The notes: a model not told the origin generated them from the sequence alone. Shown: positions 36,912 through 49,058, counted from the stretch's first letter. The stretch: 64,000 nt of DNA from Ananas comosus (GCF_001540865.1 NC_033631.1:2705574-2769573); one strand, 5' to 3'. Made by a program: numbers and translations.

Positions 36912-38608
36912 ACGAGCGCGCAGCAGCGGGTTAAGTTGCAAAATCTGATAAAAGGAGGGCTTTTTAGCATTTTGTTACAATAGGTAACTTAACCCCCTCA
37001 CTCTCAGCTCTCTCCTCTCTCACTCCCACAGCCCCTCTCTCTCTCTAGCTCTCTCTCTCTCTCTAACCGGTTGGGAGAAAAGGAAGGAGAAGAAAAAGAG
37101 AAGGAAAAAGAAGGAAAAGGAGAGGAAGAAAAGGAAGGAGAAGAAGGAGAAGAAGGTTTTGAAGCCCTTCTTCATCCCGTTTTTGACCTAGGGCTTGCTT
37201 TGGAGCAAACCCTAGAGGTAAGCCTCAACCCCTTTCATGGTAACTTGTGATTTCTAGGGTTTGGATGGTTTTTGTTGCTTTTGATGGTTCAAATGGAACC
37301 TAATGAGCTTAGAGAACATGGATTTAGCTCACATTGAAGCTATAATCCATAGCTTCTCATGGATCCTAACCCTAGGGTTAGATTTTGGGGATTTTGTAAA
37401 TAGTGAGGTTTGATCTCATTTGAGGGGTTAGAAACCTAATTGCTATGTTTATAAACGCGTAGGCGAAGACGGTTCGTCGATCCGACGAGTGGGCATAAAG
37501 ATATCGCCATTTGAAGCGCTAAAGGGTTAGAGCTAACCCAACGAAAATTAAGCGGCGACAAGAGTAGCGCAAGAGTGCGTCTCGGAGTGTTCCCGGCATC
37601 ACCCAAGGTGGGGGAGTGCCATCCCGAAGTCATCGGGCAACCTTCTATGTCTAAGTTTAAAGTTGATCTATTGCATCTTGCTTATGTTCATATAGGGTTA
37701 GAGAATGATTATTGTTGCTTATACTTGCATGCTAGTAGTTCAATAAATATATTTTGCTTGGTTGGTTATGATCTAGTATGCATGATGATTGTTGATGAAA
37801 ACTATATGTTGAGAATCTAGACCCTATATGAGATGATTAATGCTTATGTTGCTAAAGACTAGTATGATGAAACTAGTGTTGATAATGAGTCAAATTGACG
37901 AGTGGCATCTAGTTTAGAAAACTATGACAAGTGGCATCTAGTTAGAAAAACTATGATGATTGACATTGATGATGTTCCTTGAGATGATCACATTAGTGTA
38001 GCTGAGACACTATGAGATTGGGTACAAGTATACCTTGATTCCATGATGATATTACCCTCAAAGGGTTGTTGCTGTTGCTCGTGAGATGATCTTGCTCACA
38101 TTGCCTGTCTGCGCTTGGTGGGGTCGCTCCCCTCAAGTTGTGCGCTCCGGAGTTTGGTCACTAGAGAGGCAGCCGTGCTTGCTGCTCGGATAACCGCTTG
38201 TTATCCGCAGGCGTACTCGGGGATAGTCCAGCTAGGCATCCCTAGAAGATTGATATGTGAGCTTTGCTCGTGAACCTCGTGTTCATTTGGAGATTGGGTT
38301 ACCCATTGAGTCTTACCCATGATTGATATTCATAGTAGCTGTTCATTGTTCATATCAGCCTGTTTGCTTACCTAGTAGCATGTTATAGCTTACTACGATG
38401 GCGGTTGTAGATGTTGATAGTTGCTTACTTACCCAGCTTTATTTATTGTTCATGCATTCATGATTTCAGATTGAGGCATAGCTTGATGTAGTTGTCTTAC
38501 ATACCCGCTTTCAGTTAGCTCAGTTTTATATATATTGCATATATATCTCTCTATGCCTACTTGAGACCTAGTGGGTAGATCGGCGGAGTCGGCGGCCGAA
38601 CCCACTGG

Positions 38609-38624
38609 GAACTATTCGTAGTTC
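38609..38624 (+). promoter_or_regulatory. Conserved LTR hairpin with TTCG loop
   Basis: GAACTATTCGTAGTTC is a 6-bp stem closing TTCG, which in RNA would be a UUCG tetraloop. CCCACTGG precedes it, and a putative 3' splice site follows about 28 bp later. Confidence 0.75.
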
Positions 38625-39173
38625 TCACCCCCGTGTGGCTTTGGGGGTACAGGTACACAGGACAGCGGGCCTTCATCGATGGATCGTGGTAAGGGCATAG
38701 CGCCCTAGTTGTTGGTAGATAGCTTACTTACCTACTTGCATTAGCTCTATACCCTGTACTTTTGGTTATGCTTTGAGAGTAGATGATGTATAGGGTGAGG
38801 TTTTGGAGAGCATATGATGTATTTTCATTTTGGGAAAAAGAATGCAAGATGTATTAAATGTTTAAAGTTTAAATGATATCGAAAGAGGTTTAATGTTTCA
38901 AATATGTTTAAATAGTTAAGTTTCTCTCTTTTGTATACTTGTATGATTTTACTTGTATCGCTTGCTCTAGTTGGTTATAGCACTGTTTGTGCTTTCGTTT
39001 CGTTGTTGATTGTGTATGAATGCAAGTTGTTTTCCTGGGGACTTGTTGTACACAATCCGTCGCTTAGCTTTGGGCGGACAGGGGAGACTCTGTCCGTTCG
39101 GCGGTCGCGCACGCCGCCCTTGAATCGGACCAAATTGGTACCGTTTTCGGGTGGTGCGGTCTGGGGCGTGACA

Positions 39174-40263
39174 CCCCCACCTTGGGTGATGCCGGAAACA
39201 ATCCGAGACGCGTTCCCGTGCTAGTCTTGTCGCCGCTTAATTTTCGTTGGGTTAACTTTAACCCTTTAGCGCATCAAATGGCGATATCTTCGTGCCCACT
39301 CGTCGGATCGACGAACCGTCTTCGCCTACGCGTTTATAAGCATAGGAATTAGGTTTCTAACCCCTCAAAAGAGATCAAACCTCACTATTTACAAAATCCT
39401 CAAAATCTAACCCTAGGGTTAGGATCCATGAGAAGCTATGGATTCTAGCTTCATTGTGAGCTAAATCCATGATCTCTAAGCTCATTAGGTTCCATTTGAA
39501 CCATCAAAAGCAACAAAACCATCCAAACCCTAGAAATCTCAAGTTTAGGGTTGAGGCTTACCTCTAGGGTTTGCTCCAAAGCAAGCCCTAGCTTGAAAAC
39601 GTGGAGGAGGAGAGCTTCTTCTCCTTCCCCTTGGTCTTCTCCTTCCTTTTCTTCCTCTCTTTTTCCTTCTTTTCCCTTTTCTTTTCCTTTTCTCCTTCTT
39701 CTTCAACCGGTTAGAGAGAGAGAGAGGGAGCTAGAGAGAGAGAGGGGCTGTGGGAGTGAGAGAAGAGAGAGCTGAGAGTGAGAGGGATATAATCTCTATT
39801 GTAACAATATGCTAAAAAGCCCTCCATTTATCAGATTTTGCAACTTAACCCGCTGCCTGCGCGCTCTTGTACCGGTACACGGGATCTTGTACCGGTACAA
39901 GGCCTTATACCGAGTGCAAGCCGAGCCTCGGGTTTCTTTGTTTCGCAGAGCTTGTACCGGTACAAGCCAGCCTTGTACCGGTACAGCGCCTGAAGCCGAG
40001 AGCTACGCAGCCTGCTGCGATGGCTGTACCGGTACAGCCATCACCCTTGTACCGGTACAGCAGCTCCAGAATGCAGATTTTCGATCTGTTTCGATTTTTT
40101 TTCGCGTCCAATAACGCTAAAACTATTCCAAAACTTTTGGAACTCATTTTTACTCTTCCAAACATGTTGAAATACCGAATGGAACTTGTCCAAATCGTTT
40201 AATCGCCCACTTTGGCCCATTTGGCCAAAGTTAGCCAATATCGTCGGATTTCGATATCTTACA
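39174..40263 (-). repeat. Truncated chromovirus LTR, inverted sister copy
   Basis: On the minus strand it starts TGTAAGATATCGAAAT at 40263 and follows the same order as 36579 onward: array, TATA-like GGATATAATC region near 39784, and splice donor CTAGAG then GTAAGC near 39560. It is cut at about 1,090 bp where the plus-strand LTR ends. I infer that the plus-strand element inserted into this LTR, with CCCCC (39174-39178) as the candidate target duplication. Confidence 0.8.
39869..40058 (-). promoter_or_regulatory. GTACCGGTAC palindrome array, six copies
   Basis: Perfect copies at 39869, 39889, 39954, 39975, 40026 and 40049 (each 10 bp), arranged as three close pairs with starts 20-23 bp apart. 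About 80 bp upstream of the TATA-like box on the minus strand. Confidence 0.88.
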
Positions 40264-40332
40264 TTCTCCACCCCTTAAAAGGAGTTTCGTCCTCGAAACA
40301 ACTAGCTCGTAAATCGAACTTAGACTCTTACC

Positions 40333-40537
40333 TCAATCCCCAAACAAGTGAGGATGATTCGCTTTCATCTGATCTTCGAGTTCCCAAGTGGCTTCGCGAT
40401 CGTCGTGATTGCTCCACCGGACTTTAACATAGGGAATTTCTCGGTTCCTTAGCTTGCGCACCTCTCGAGCCAAAATCTCTACCGGAAACTCTTCATAGCT
40501 CAAGTCATCTTGAAGTTCCGGAGGCTCATATAGCATC
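40333..40537 (-). pseudogene. Chromovirus pol C-terminus (chromodomain), fragment
   Basis: The minus-strand frame encodes the same chromodomain end as 36320-36508 ([17 protein letters not shown], then [17 protein letters not shown]), almost identical in protein. It ends at the stop at 40333, with the LTR 70 bp further. The N at 40538 removes the rest of the element. Confidence 0.85.
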
Positions 40538-40538
40538 N
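40538..40538. other. Scaffold gap (single N)
   Basis: The chromovirus frame ends abruptly here. Right of it is unrelated sequence. Confidence 0.85.
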
Positions 40539-41066
40539 GGGGGAAGCTGTAGGGCTTTTGGCAGGTGTTGTTTTCAATCAAGGCCTGTTTATATTCATTT
40601 CATTTCACTGGTCCTCCTGAGTCTGTAACATCTTAATTTGTACAGGAAAATTTGTCTGGTCAAGTTCAGGTGACAGCTTATTGTATTGTATATGTTTCTG
40701 TGTTGCATTGTTGCAGTCACTAGTAGCTATTTCATAACTGATCCCAAGTTCACTAATCTTATTTTAAACAAAATTATTAGTTGACTAATCTGGTGATTCG
40801 GTTCTTAAATATCTGTACTAGCATCCAAACAACCTTAAGCCTAGCGTGGGATCGCGATTTTAGAAGCACTCATTTTCATACTTTGAAAAGTCGTAAAAAG
40901 CTGGGACCAAGTGGCTATTTTGCCTGAATTTCAGAGTTTTTTTTGTTTTTTAAACCAAGAAGCAAAAGTTCAATCAATACTAAGCATGCCAAAAAGTGTG
41001 AAGCAAAAGTTAATCAGCAGAATACTTGATCAAATTTTAGCTTTGTTCAATAAAAATTCATTTACC
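40539..41066. other. Unassigned stretch between a gap and CACTA genes
   Basis: Moderately AT-rich sequence without recognised coding. CACTA motifs occur by chance-level short matches (for example near 40710), and I could not identify a terminal inverted repeat. Confidence 0.4.
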
Positions 41067-43052
41067 TCATTGCAGTTTTGAGGCAATTTGAACTAATAGC
41101 TGCTTCATATCTTCCAACTGTGATTCATAATTCTTTTGCATCCCTTGTAATTTCTACTCATAATTTTGCTGCATCTCTAGCAACTTAGAGTCATAGTTAC
41201 TTCGCATGTCTTGTATTTGTGCTTGTAACTTTCGCATATCTTCCGAAGGATCTACTCCTCCATTCTCCATATTCTTAATTTGAGCTTGTACTCCGAATAG
41301 TTGAGTTGGGGTGACACCAATTCCATATCCCTTTACTCGGCCATACCGATCTTTTCCAATGACTTCGGTAAATGCTTCATTTTCAGTTTTTGCTTCCTTT
41401 TCTATTAACTTCGTAATATTATCCTGCATTAAAGATAAATTGAGAACTAACTATTAACGTATATAAAGTGAAACTACACACAAATTATATAAGTTTCAAT
41501 TGGACTAATTAAAGATCCTAAACTTTCACTCTGAAAAAAAGTCTATACACTTATTTGGTGTACATACCAAAACCTCTTGAGAACTCTTATCATATGTCCC
41601 ATCCTTACGTTTGTGGGTTAATGCAAAAAACTCGACACGTCCCGGCTCTCTTCCATTTTCCTTTTCCTGTTATTAATTGTACAAACAAGAATTTTAATAA
41701 GAAAATATATATTACAAATAAAACAATCATATCAACTATCTATATGACGAATTAAGAAAAAATATTGACATACAAATTGATCTCTTTTCCGAGCAAAACT
41801 CATAGAACCAGTTGTATGAGGAGTAATATGCTTGGCACGCGCTACCTTTCCAATTTGAGAGTATGACTAACAAAATAAAATTGTTAATTGATCAAATTAA
41901 AAAAATGTGATTACCTAGCATCATAAAAGTAATTGAAAGAACAAGAATATTAAAAAGAAATGCCATGAAATGAGGTACAACCTTGCTTTTCTCCGAGAAC
42001 CAATAACGTACAAGGTCTATCCATTGTTGGGATGTAAATCCACTTGGCACATTACTTGCAACTTCTTGCTCCGTATAATTATCTATCATATATTTTCCTT
42101 TAAGTTCACACTTGAAGTCCTTCCATTTTCTACTTAGTGACTTCAATACCCACTTCTCAATGTTGCCATTGGAAGGAAGCAAAAACTTACTCTACATAAA
42201 TTGAAAAAAAAAATCATAAATATCAACAACTAAAATTCTGCTCTACATATATATCAGCAGTTGAAAAAAAAGAATAAGAGATCAATGGAGATAATTGATT
42301 GTTCTACCTCAGCATTGGCCATGGGGATCAAAGGCCTAAAGTAGTGCACTAATTAATTAAAAGGCCTATAGTAGTAGTGTTGTGAGTTGTAATTAAGGAT
42401 GTGTTGTGCTTTGTGTAGCAGGGTTCGTAGGGGTACAATTGATGATTTCCATATAACTTAAGAGGCATAACAAAAAAAAAATTTACTTACCCGAGTCAAC
42501 AAGAGCAGTTTAGTTTTGAACATAAGAGGCATAACTTTCCAACTTGGATAGTGAATCGGACATAAATTTGGCCTTCGTGCAATAATCCCAAGCCACCCAC
42601 CTAAGATGCCCCCACTTTTTTTCACCGGTTGGCCCAACAAATTGCATACTATCACCACTCTTTCTCCATCCGGTAAACTCCACACATCCTTTGCATGCAT
42701 TGTTGATTTCTTTCTTTTCTTTCCTTGGCTATCTACAAATTTGGGAGAAAATTATAAAATTATATATTATCTATTCAACATTGAGCCAAGCATATATACA
42801 AAAAGCTACTATTTATAATAAGAGATAAAAGTTACCAATTATCTCCACTGCATCTATATACTCTGTTTCAGCTGATTCTTGAACTTGAGGTTGAGTTTGT
42901 GAAAATTCAGATTGTGAGGATTCCATGTGTGATGAAGTAGGCTTTGAGGCAGCTTGCGCAGAATTAAATCTTGAGAAATGTGTAGCATCATCTTCACTAG
43001 TTTGGGAATTATTGTCTTCAACTATCTTTCTCAATCTTTTCAGCTTAGCCAT
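41067..43052 (-). CDS. CACTA-associated Transposase_24-type protein, C-terminal stop
   Basis: Six minus-strand exons join in frame with GT-AG introns: 43052-42836, 42732-42491, 42191-41982, 41866-41774, 41666-41568 and 41423-41154. The product has a polar N-terminus, then AKDVWSLPDGERVVI, WIDLVRYWFSEKSK, HTTGSMSFARKRD, EFFALTHKRKDGTY and a C-terminal coiled coil. This order matches the plant Transposase_24 (Ptta/En-Spm) family encoded beside TNP2 in CACTA elements; its biochemical role there is uncertain. A TAG at 41154-41156 is followed by another 28 in-frame coiled-coil codons to TGA at 41067-41069, so the copy is probably mildly truncated. Confidence 0.75.
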
Positions 43053-45299
43053 AATTTCTGCACAATCAACAAATCTTTTAAATGATCTTTCTTCAATGTA
43101 GCTAAAGAAACAAAAAGAGATACTTCAAATTATAGACAAAGGGAATGAGATAGACTCCTTTTACAGGCTTGCACCTGCGCAAGGGAATTGAATTATCATA
43201 ATGAGAAGAATCCTGCAAGTCAATGCAAATTTCTAGGAACCTAGCTAGATGCCCTCCTCCTCTGCCAAACAGCAGCAATAGCAACAGCAAAAGCAACAAC
43301 AGAAGCAGTAGCAGCAGCAGCTGCAGTTTCAGCCTAAGAAAGGATCCCAATGAATAAATGCTATCCTATTTAAGCCTCTCTGTCTCTCTTTTCAATGTGT
43401 TGGAATGGTGGTTGTGGTAACTTCTCTCTCTGCTAGTGTACTAGCTTTTGCTACTGAGAGAAGCAGAAACAAAATAATGAGTCACAAAAGCAGAAGCACC
43501 GAATTGGCTCTGCTGATTCTGCTGCAAAAAGAATATATTGGCCATAGTTTACATACTACTACTTCTACAGTATTACTTAGACAACACTTCATCAACCTAG
43601 CAATATATACCTTTAAACATAGTCAAACAAGTTGTAAGAAACATTTGAAACAGGTCGTTTGTGGCACTAAATAGACAAGTTGTTCAAGTCTATGAAGGTT
43701 TACCCAGTCACAAACAGAGGGCAAGATCTAATGTTACCATTTGAACATCGATTCAAGAGAAAGGCCTTTGTTCAAATTCAGATTAATGCTAACAATTTAA
43801 GTTCCACAATTTGATGTTTAAATCCGCCCAGTAGAGCATAACTGCCAGATAAATACATAAAAAGCATCATATGAGGCTAATGCTGACATTAACCAACATA
43901 GTAGAGAACTTTGTCAGATCGACAGAATAACAGATTTAACGAAACAAACTCTATTGACAATTAAGTATGGCCATAGTGTAAAATCTACTGGAAAAGCAGT
44001 AAGCAATAAGTAGAATATAGGTTTTCTAGTATGAAAGCAAAAATAGAAAGGGTGAAAAAGGAGCAACCAATTTAATTAGACGTAAAGATCCCGACCGAAA
44101 TTCATAATCTATACCCCTTAAATCAGCAAAAGATGCAGAAGCTGAAATATAACGAGTAATTCCAGAAATGGTTAATTAATAGATATGACAATAGTAGATC
44201 CAACTCGCAAAAGAGAAATTTAACAAGATTATATATAAACAAATCAATCCAGCAGAGAAATTCTTTCAATGCTAGCAACCACAAGGCACACATAGAAGAA
44301 AAGAAAGCAGCCATATTGATAAAGTATTAGCTTATGAAGTAATGAAGCTCTGGATGATCCATCCATTCAATACAATATTCAAATGCACAGGATTTCTTCT
44401 CTTGGAGTCTTCATCTAAAAAGGTTGCAAGAGATTTTATGCTTATAACATATTCAAAAGAGCACTTACAAGGATTTTGACCATGAGAAAGTTTATCCTAG
44501 TTCTTTCAACAAAACCACCTAGCTCCTTCAACACATGTTGATCATGCCCTTTTGAATCCAGGATCTCTTCAAGTCATTTGATCAAATATTTTAGCCATAA
44601 ATAGTGCCAAAAACAATTAAGCAATCCTGTAATCAATAAGTATATATCTCAAGTATATGTTCATGTATGTATACAGTGTCCAATTGGTCCTAGAATATAC
44701 TAAAAGACTAACTGCATACAGGTTCAATTATCAGAAGACCGATCTTTAGAAGACAAGGTAGAAAAAGAGGACACTGAACAAGTTGTAACTTCTTCAAAAC
44801 CTTCTATAAACTGCAGCAAGAGAGGGGGAAAACAACACCAGGCTATGACATTTAAGTAATGAACGGTTCATAGATATGAACAAAGAGGAATACTCAACTT
44901 ACCGTATATCTATTAGCCTCTCTTCCGCTCCAAGTAGAGTAGCAACTAACATGTTAAAAAAGGTGTTAAATAATCAGGTTGGTTAGAACCAAACAAATTT
45001 CTTGTGCATACAAAATAAAAAAGTATACCTTGAGTAAAGGATGCAACGGGACAGTAGCTTGAATCTCACCACTTTTTGCTAATTCCGCAATCACCTTGTC
45101 GAAAGCACCATCATAAAGAAAAATTAAAATAGAGAAGTTTTGTGCATGACACTAACCACCCAAAAAAAGTTTAAAATATTACTAATTCACAAAAAGATAT
45201 TTAATAAGAGGAAAGTGGATTAGAACTGCAAGCCACTAAAGTTTGAGTATATAAAAACTAGACTAGACACTCTAAATACTATATAGAGACTATAATACA
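43053..45299. other. Internal CACTA region between the two genes
   Basis: Mostly AT-rich non-coding sequence. A CAG/CAA-rich microsatellite lies at 43268-43324. One minus-strand stretch at about 45112-45030 reads GAFDKVIAELAKSGEIQ and ends at a good donor (AAG then GTATAC), so it may be an exon. No acceptor or partner was found. Confidence 0.4.
43268..43324. repeat. CAG/CAA trinucleotide-rich microsatellite
   Basis: Imperfect run of AGCAGC/AACAGC units. The poly-leucine frame it gives on the minus strand is an artefact of the repeat. Confidence 0.75.
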
Positions 45300-47151
45300 T
45301 CAAAGTACATTATTTTCATTAGTATCTTTTCTAGCCCAACTTATACAGTCATTTAATTCATCAGTAACAATAACATCACATGACATGCATTGAGTGTAAG
45401 TTTCAGTATCATCCTGCAAATGTGCTCCCATATCGTATAAGTCTCTTGGTTTCGTCATGACAACTTGAGACCATTCCTCATATCTGGGATCTTGTATATA
45501 GAATACTTGTTTTGCTTGAGATGAAAATACAAACGGATCATCTTTCAATAATCGTCCCGTGTGTATCAACTTGGAAAAGTTCACTAGAGTGCATCCATTT
45601 GTGTCTTTCTTTAATCCTTTTTGCGACGTGATATCCGCCCAATCACAACGAAATAAGACAACCTTAAAACTCCCATAATAATCAAGTTCAATAATATCTG
45701 TAAGTACACCATAATAAGCCTGTCCCTCTACTTCAACCATAACTCCAGAATTTTGAGTTTTTCTTAACTTTTCACGATCCTTTGTGTGGAATCTAAACCC
45801 ATTAATGATGAAACCACTAAATTTTTTGACAACGTTGTTTGGACCTCGTGCAATTGCTATAATGTCATCTAAGCACTTACTCTCTGCCATTTTTGGTACC
45901 TTAAAAAATAAAATAATCAAGTCACATAATTATCTCTAAGAAGTCATTTTTGGCACCTTAAAATTATACCTAATTTGTTGATTTAATGACTATACCTGCC
46001 CAAAGAGCCATCCAGGAAACTTTTCAACCAGCCATTTATGCTCAACACTTTGGTTAGTCCGAATACTCCGGTTGGCTCTTCGTTGGGTAGCTAAAAAATT
46101 ACTGCATTAAACATGATCAATTAATGCATGTAGGAACTCATATACCCAATTAATCTTGTAATGGTACTAACCTTCGATAGTCAGAAATTTTCTCATAATG
46201 AAGTAATACATAACGGTGTGCTTGTGCTAAAAAAATTTCACCTAAAATAACACTTTCCACCTTCCCTATAGCTCGTCCACCGGATAAAAACATGAAATCT
46301 TCTCCACTATTGACATTGTCACAATTTCTTCGAGATCGATTAAATATAGTTTCAACGCCTTCAAAATATCTTGAACAAAAAGTTAAACATTCTTCTGCAA
46401 TATATCCTTCTGCAATTGAGCCTTCGGGTTGAGCTTTATTACGTACGTAAGATTTTAAGCGCATCATAGAGCTTGCAAAGTCAAGAATTATAAAAATTAG
46501 CAAAACAAATTAGTATAACGCATAAGAAGTAAATCAATTAATTACAAACGTATAGAATATAAACCATTAGTATTAGGATCTCTCACCTCTCGATAGGGTA
46601 CATCCACCGATAATGCACCGGCCCACCTAATTTTGCTTCAGCGGCTAAGTGAATAACTAAGTGAACCATTATAGTGAAGAAACTAGGAGGAAAGATTTTC
46701 TCCATGTGGCAAAGTGTTAATGGAGCACGATACTCCAAATCATCAAGATCTTTAGGATTCAAGGCTTTAGAACATAATCCTTTGAAGAAACAAGATAATT
46801 CGAAAACAACTGCCAGAACTTCTTTAGGCATAAATGCTCTCAAAGCTAGCGGAAGAATATCTTGCATTAGGATATGGCAATCATGGCTTTTGAGGTTCGA
46901 AAGTGTTCGCTCTTTTAGGTTCACGCATCTGGAGATGTTCGATGCATATCCATCCGGAACTTTCAGATTTTTTAGAATCATGAGAAAGAGGACTTTTTCT
47001 TGGGATGACATTGTGTAGCAGGCTTCGGGAATATGAATTTTGTTATTAGAAAGAACCTTAGGATGGAGATCATGCCTTATACCCATCTCTTTTAGGTCAA
47101 GACGTGATTTCAAATTGTCTTTACTCTTCCCACTAAGATTTAAGAAGGTAC
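45300..47151 (-). pseudogene. CACTA TNP2-like transposase, C-terminal half
   Basis: From the gap at 47152 the minus frame runs through LDLKEMGIRHDLHPK, LKSHDCHILMQDILP, LCHMEKIFPPSFF and GGPVHYRWMYPIE to a donor at 46586. The next exon (46471-46172) has SYVRNKAQPEGSIAEGY. A further piece (about 46088-45995) shows EHKWLVEKFPGWLFGQ, and the last exon (45899-45300) has YYGVLTDIIELDYYGSFKVV. These are the DUF4218 and DUF4216 modules of plant En/Spm (CACTA) transposases. The catalytic Transposase_21 domain should lie upstream and is lost at the N. The junction into the 46088 piece did not keep frame in my hands, so the copy may be broken. Confidence 0.8.
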
Positions 47152-47152
47152 N
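47152..47152. other. Scaffold gap (single N)
   Basis: CACTA transposase coding lies on one side and copia gag on the other, both cut. Any frame crossing it is chimeric. Confidence 0.85.
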
Positions 47153-49022
47153 TGAGCATTAGAAGACCGGTTCGCTTGTGGCTTAGATAGGATCCGATTC
47201 TTCTGAAGCACTCGACTCACTTGATTTTGCTTTTGATTCCGTGGGGGATGTCGAATAGTAGATGAAGCCGATGGATGTTTTGAACTTGCCGATTGTGACT
47301 TGCCATTTTTGTTTGGGCAATTCCTTTTGACGTGTCCTTCGATGCCACATCGATGACACACTTTGCCTTTTGAAGTAGTTGAGAGTTTAGACGTCGCCGT
47401 TTGATCCTTCCAACATATGTCCGTTCATATCCAAGACCGAATTTGCTCGTTTGACCCAATCCAAGCATTTTGTCCAACTTCTTTGATCCCGAAGAAAATT
47501 GTTGAAGATCGGATTGGAGTTGACGAACTTGATCGATCAACGACTTATTGGATGTGTGCGATTCCTCGAATTGTTGCTCCAAAAATCCAACCTTGTCTTT
47601 ATATGATTTGATCATTGATTCCGCTTCATTAAGCTTCCCGAGGAGGTCCGAATTCGTTTTCAAAATTGATTCCCTTTCCTCCTCGAGAGCTTTGTTCGTG
47701 GTTTTCAAGTTGTTGTTATCCTCTTCAAGATTCAACATACGACGCCTCAACTTCTTATTTAATTTAGCCATCTTCTTTGATTCAATAAGAAGTAGATTGT
47801 AAGCTTCCGCTATATCCTCGTCGTTCGAATCCTCCCCGCTTTCCCCGTTGTCGCTCGATGAATCATGCGAGGAAAAAGAAACATTAGAATTAGTAGCGAT
47901 AGAGGATAAACACACAACATTTGACGAAGGTGTATTAGCAAATAAGGCAATTTGATCATTCTTCTCTTCGTCACTTGACGATGAATCACTTGATGTTGAA
48001 TCATCCCACGTCTTTGCTAGCATAGCCTTTTGTCTATACGTCTTCTTCGAAGGACAATCCGTCGCAATGTGGCCAAAACCTTTACATTTGTAGCATTGGA
48101 TCTCTCCTTCAGATTCATCCTTTTCCTTTGAAGACTTTGCGCGGTTTTTATCCTTAGACTTTGAAGATGAAGATGATTTAGGCAAAGATTGTCGCTTAGA
48201 TGTTGAAGCCTTGTTCAATCTATTCTTGTTCCGGAAATTTCGACAAAACTTCTTCGTGAGGAGCGCTAATTGATGTTCAAAATCCGCAATTGATAACTCG
48301 TCGTCGGAACTCGAGTCTTCGTCCTTCTCCTTTGTAGATTTCAATGCAACCCCTGTGCTTTTAGAGAAAGACTTGGAAGAAGATTGATTAGTAGGAAAAG
48401 TCATCTCATACGTTTGCAAAGCACCTACTAATTCATCGACTTTCATCTCGTCCGGATGTTTCACCGTTTCGATTGCGGCTACTTTAGACCGAAAACGTTC
48501 CGGAAGAGTTCGAAGAATTTTACGAACTACCTTTGAATCCGGAATTTTCTCTCCCAAGTTAGCACATTTATTCACAACGTCTTGTAGACGCGTATAATAC
48601 TCGGTAAAGGTCTCATTTTCATCCATCGAAATTGAATCGAACTTGCTAGTTAGCATTTGCAATTTTTGGACCTTTACTAAGCTTGTTCCTTCATGCGTAA
48701 CTTGTAGAGTATCCCAAATTTCTTTTGCCGTTTCGCATGCCGAAACACGAGTAAACTTCGTTTGAGACAATGCATTAAATAAAGAGTTTATGCCCTTGCC
48801 GTTAAACGAAGATGACTCGTTTTCTTCTTTCGTCCATTTGTTCCGTAGTTTTGGCTTTTCAACATTATCGACCTTTTCTATCGGATGTTTCCACCCAAAT
48901 TCAATTGATTGCCAAACCCACTCATCGATAGCAATTAGAAAAGCTCTCATGCGAACTTTCCAATAAGCATAATTCGTGCCGTCGAAGAGCGGAGGTCGAT
49001 TAATGTTACCACCTTCGGCCAT
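47153..49022 (-). pseudogene. Ty1/copia gag (SIRE-like), frameshifted and cut
   Basis: ATG at 49022 opens a frame of about 600 residues: an N-terminal gag region (PPLFDGTNYAYWKVRM), a UBN2-like domain (ETAKEIWDTLQVTHEGT, LRTLPERFRSKVAAIE), a first CCHC knuckle CYKCKGFGHIATDC near residue 310, and a Ser/Asp-rich stretch. A long coiled coil follows (residues about 410-510, LNKKLRRRMLNLEEDNNNLK). A second knuckle CHRCGIEGHVKRNC (47358-47317) lies in a shifted frame, showing a frameshift near 47400-47370. Long gag with coiled coil and two knuckles suggests the SIRE/Maximus lineage (inference). Pol is missing beyond the gap. Confidence 0.85.
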
Positions 49023-49046
49023 TAGATAACAATTTATCTAGATCCC

Positions 49047-49058
49047 GCTCTGATACCA
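49047..49058 (-). other. Primer binding site (tRNA-iMet type)
   Basis: The minus strand reads TGGTATCAGAGC two bases after the LTR end and 25 bases before the gag ATG. Confidence 0.9.

Larger units (their letters stand above)
36579..39173 (+). repeat. 3' LTR of the Ty3/gypsy chromovirus
   Basis: Bounded TGTAAGATAT...GGGCGTGACA, about 2.6 kb, and placed just after pol and the polypurine tract. In order: palindrome array (36784-36911), CT-rich then GA-rich leader (about 36990-37170), 5' splice site CCTAGAG then GTAAGC at 37218, candidate intron, hairpin (38609-38624) and acceptor-like GGGGGTACAG at 38652. It ends against CCCCC and the truncated inverted LTR that follows. Confidence 0.88.

Noticed and set aside
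39869..40058. Regularly spaced palindromes resembling a CRISPR array
   Set aside because: Units are only 10 bp, spacing is uneven, no cas genes are present, and the context is a plant LTR promoter.
40690..40780. CACTA pentamers as the CACTA element terminus
   Set aside because: Pentamers occur by chance. No inverted partner or 3-bp target duplication could be paired within the assembled part.
43102..43350. Minus-strand frame with a long leucine run
   Set aside because: It is the readout of a CAG/CAA microsatellite inside the CACTA region.
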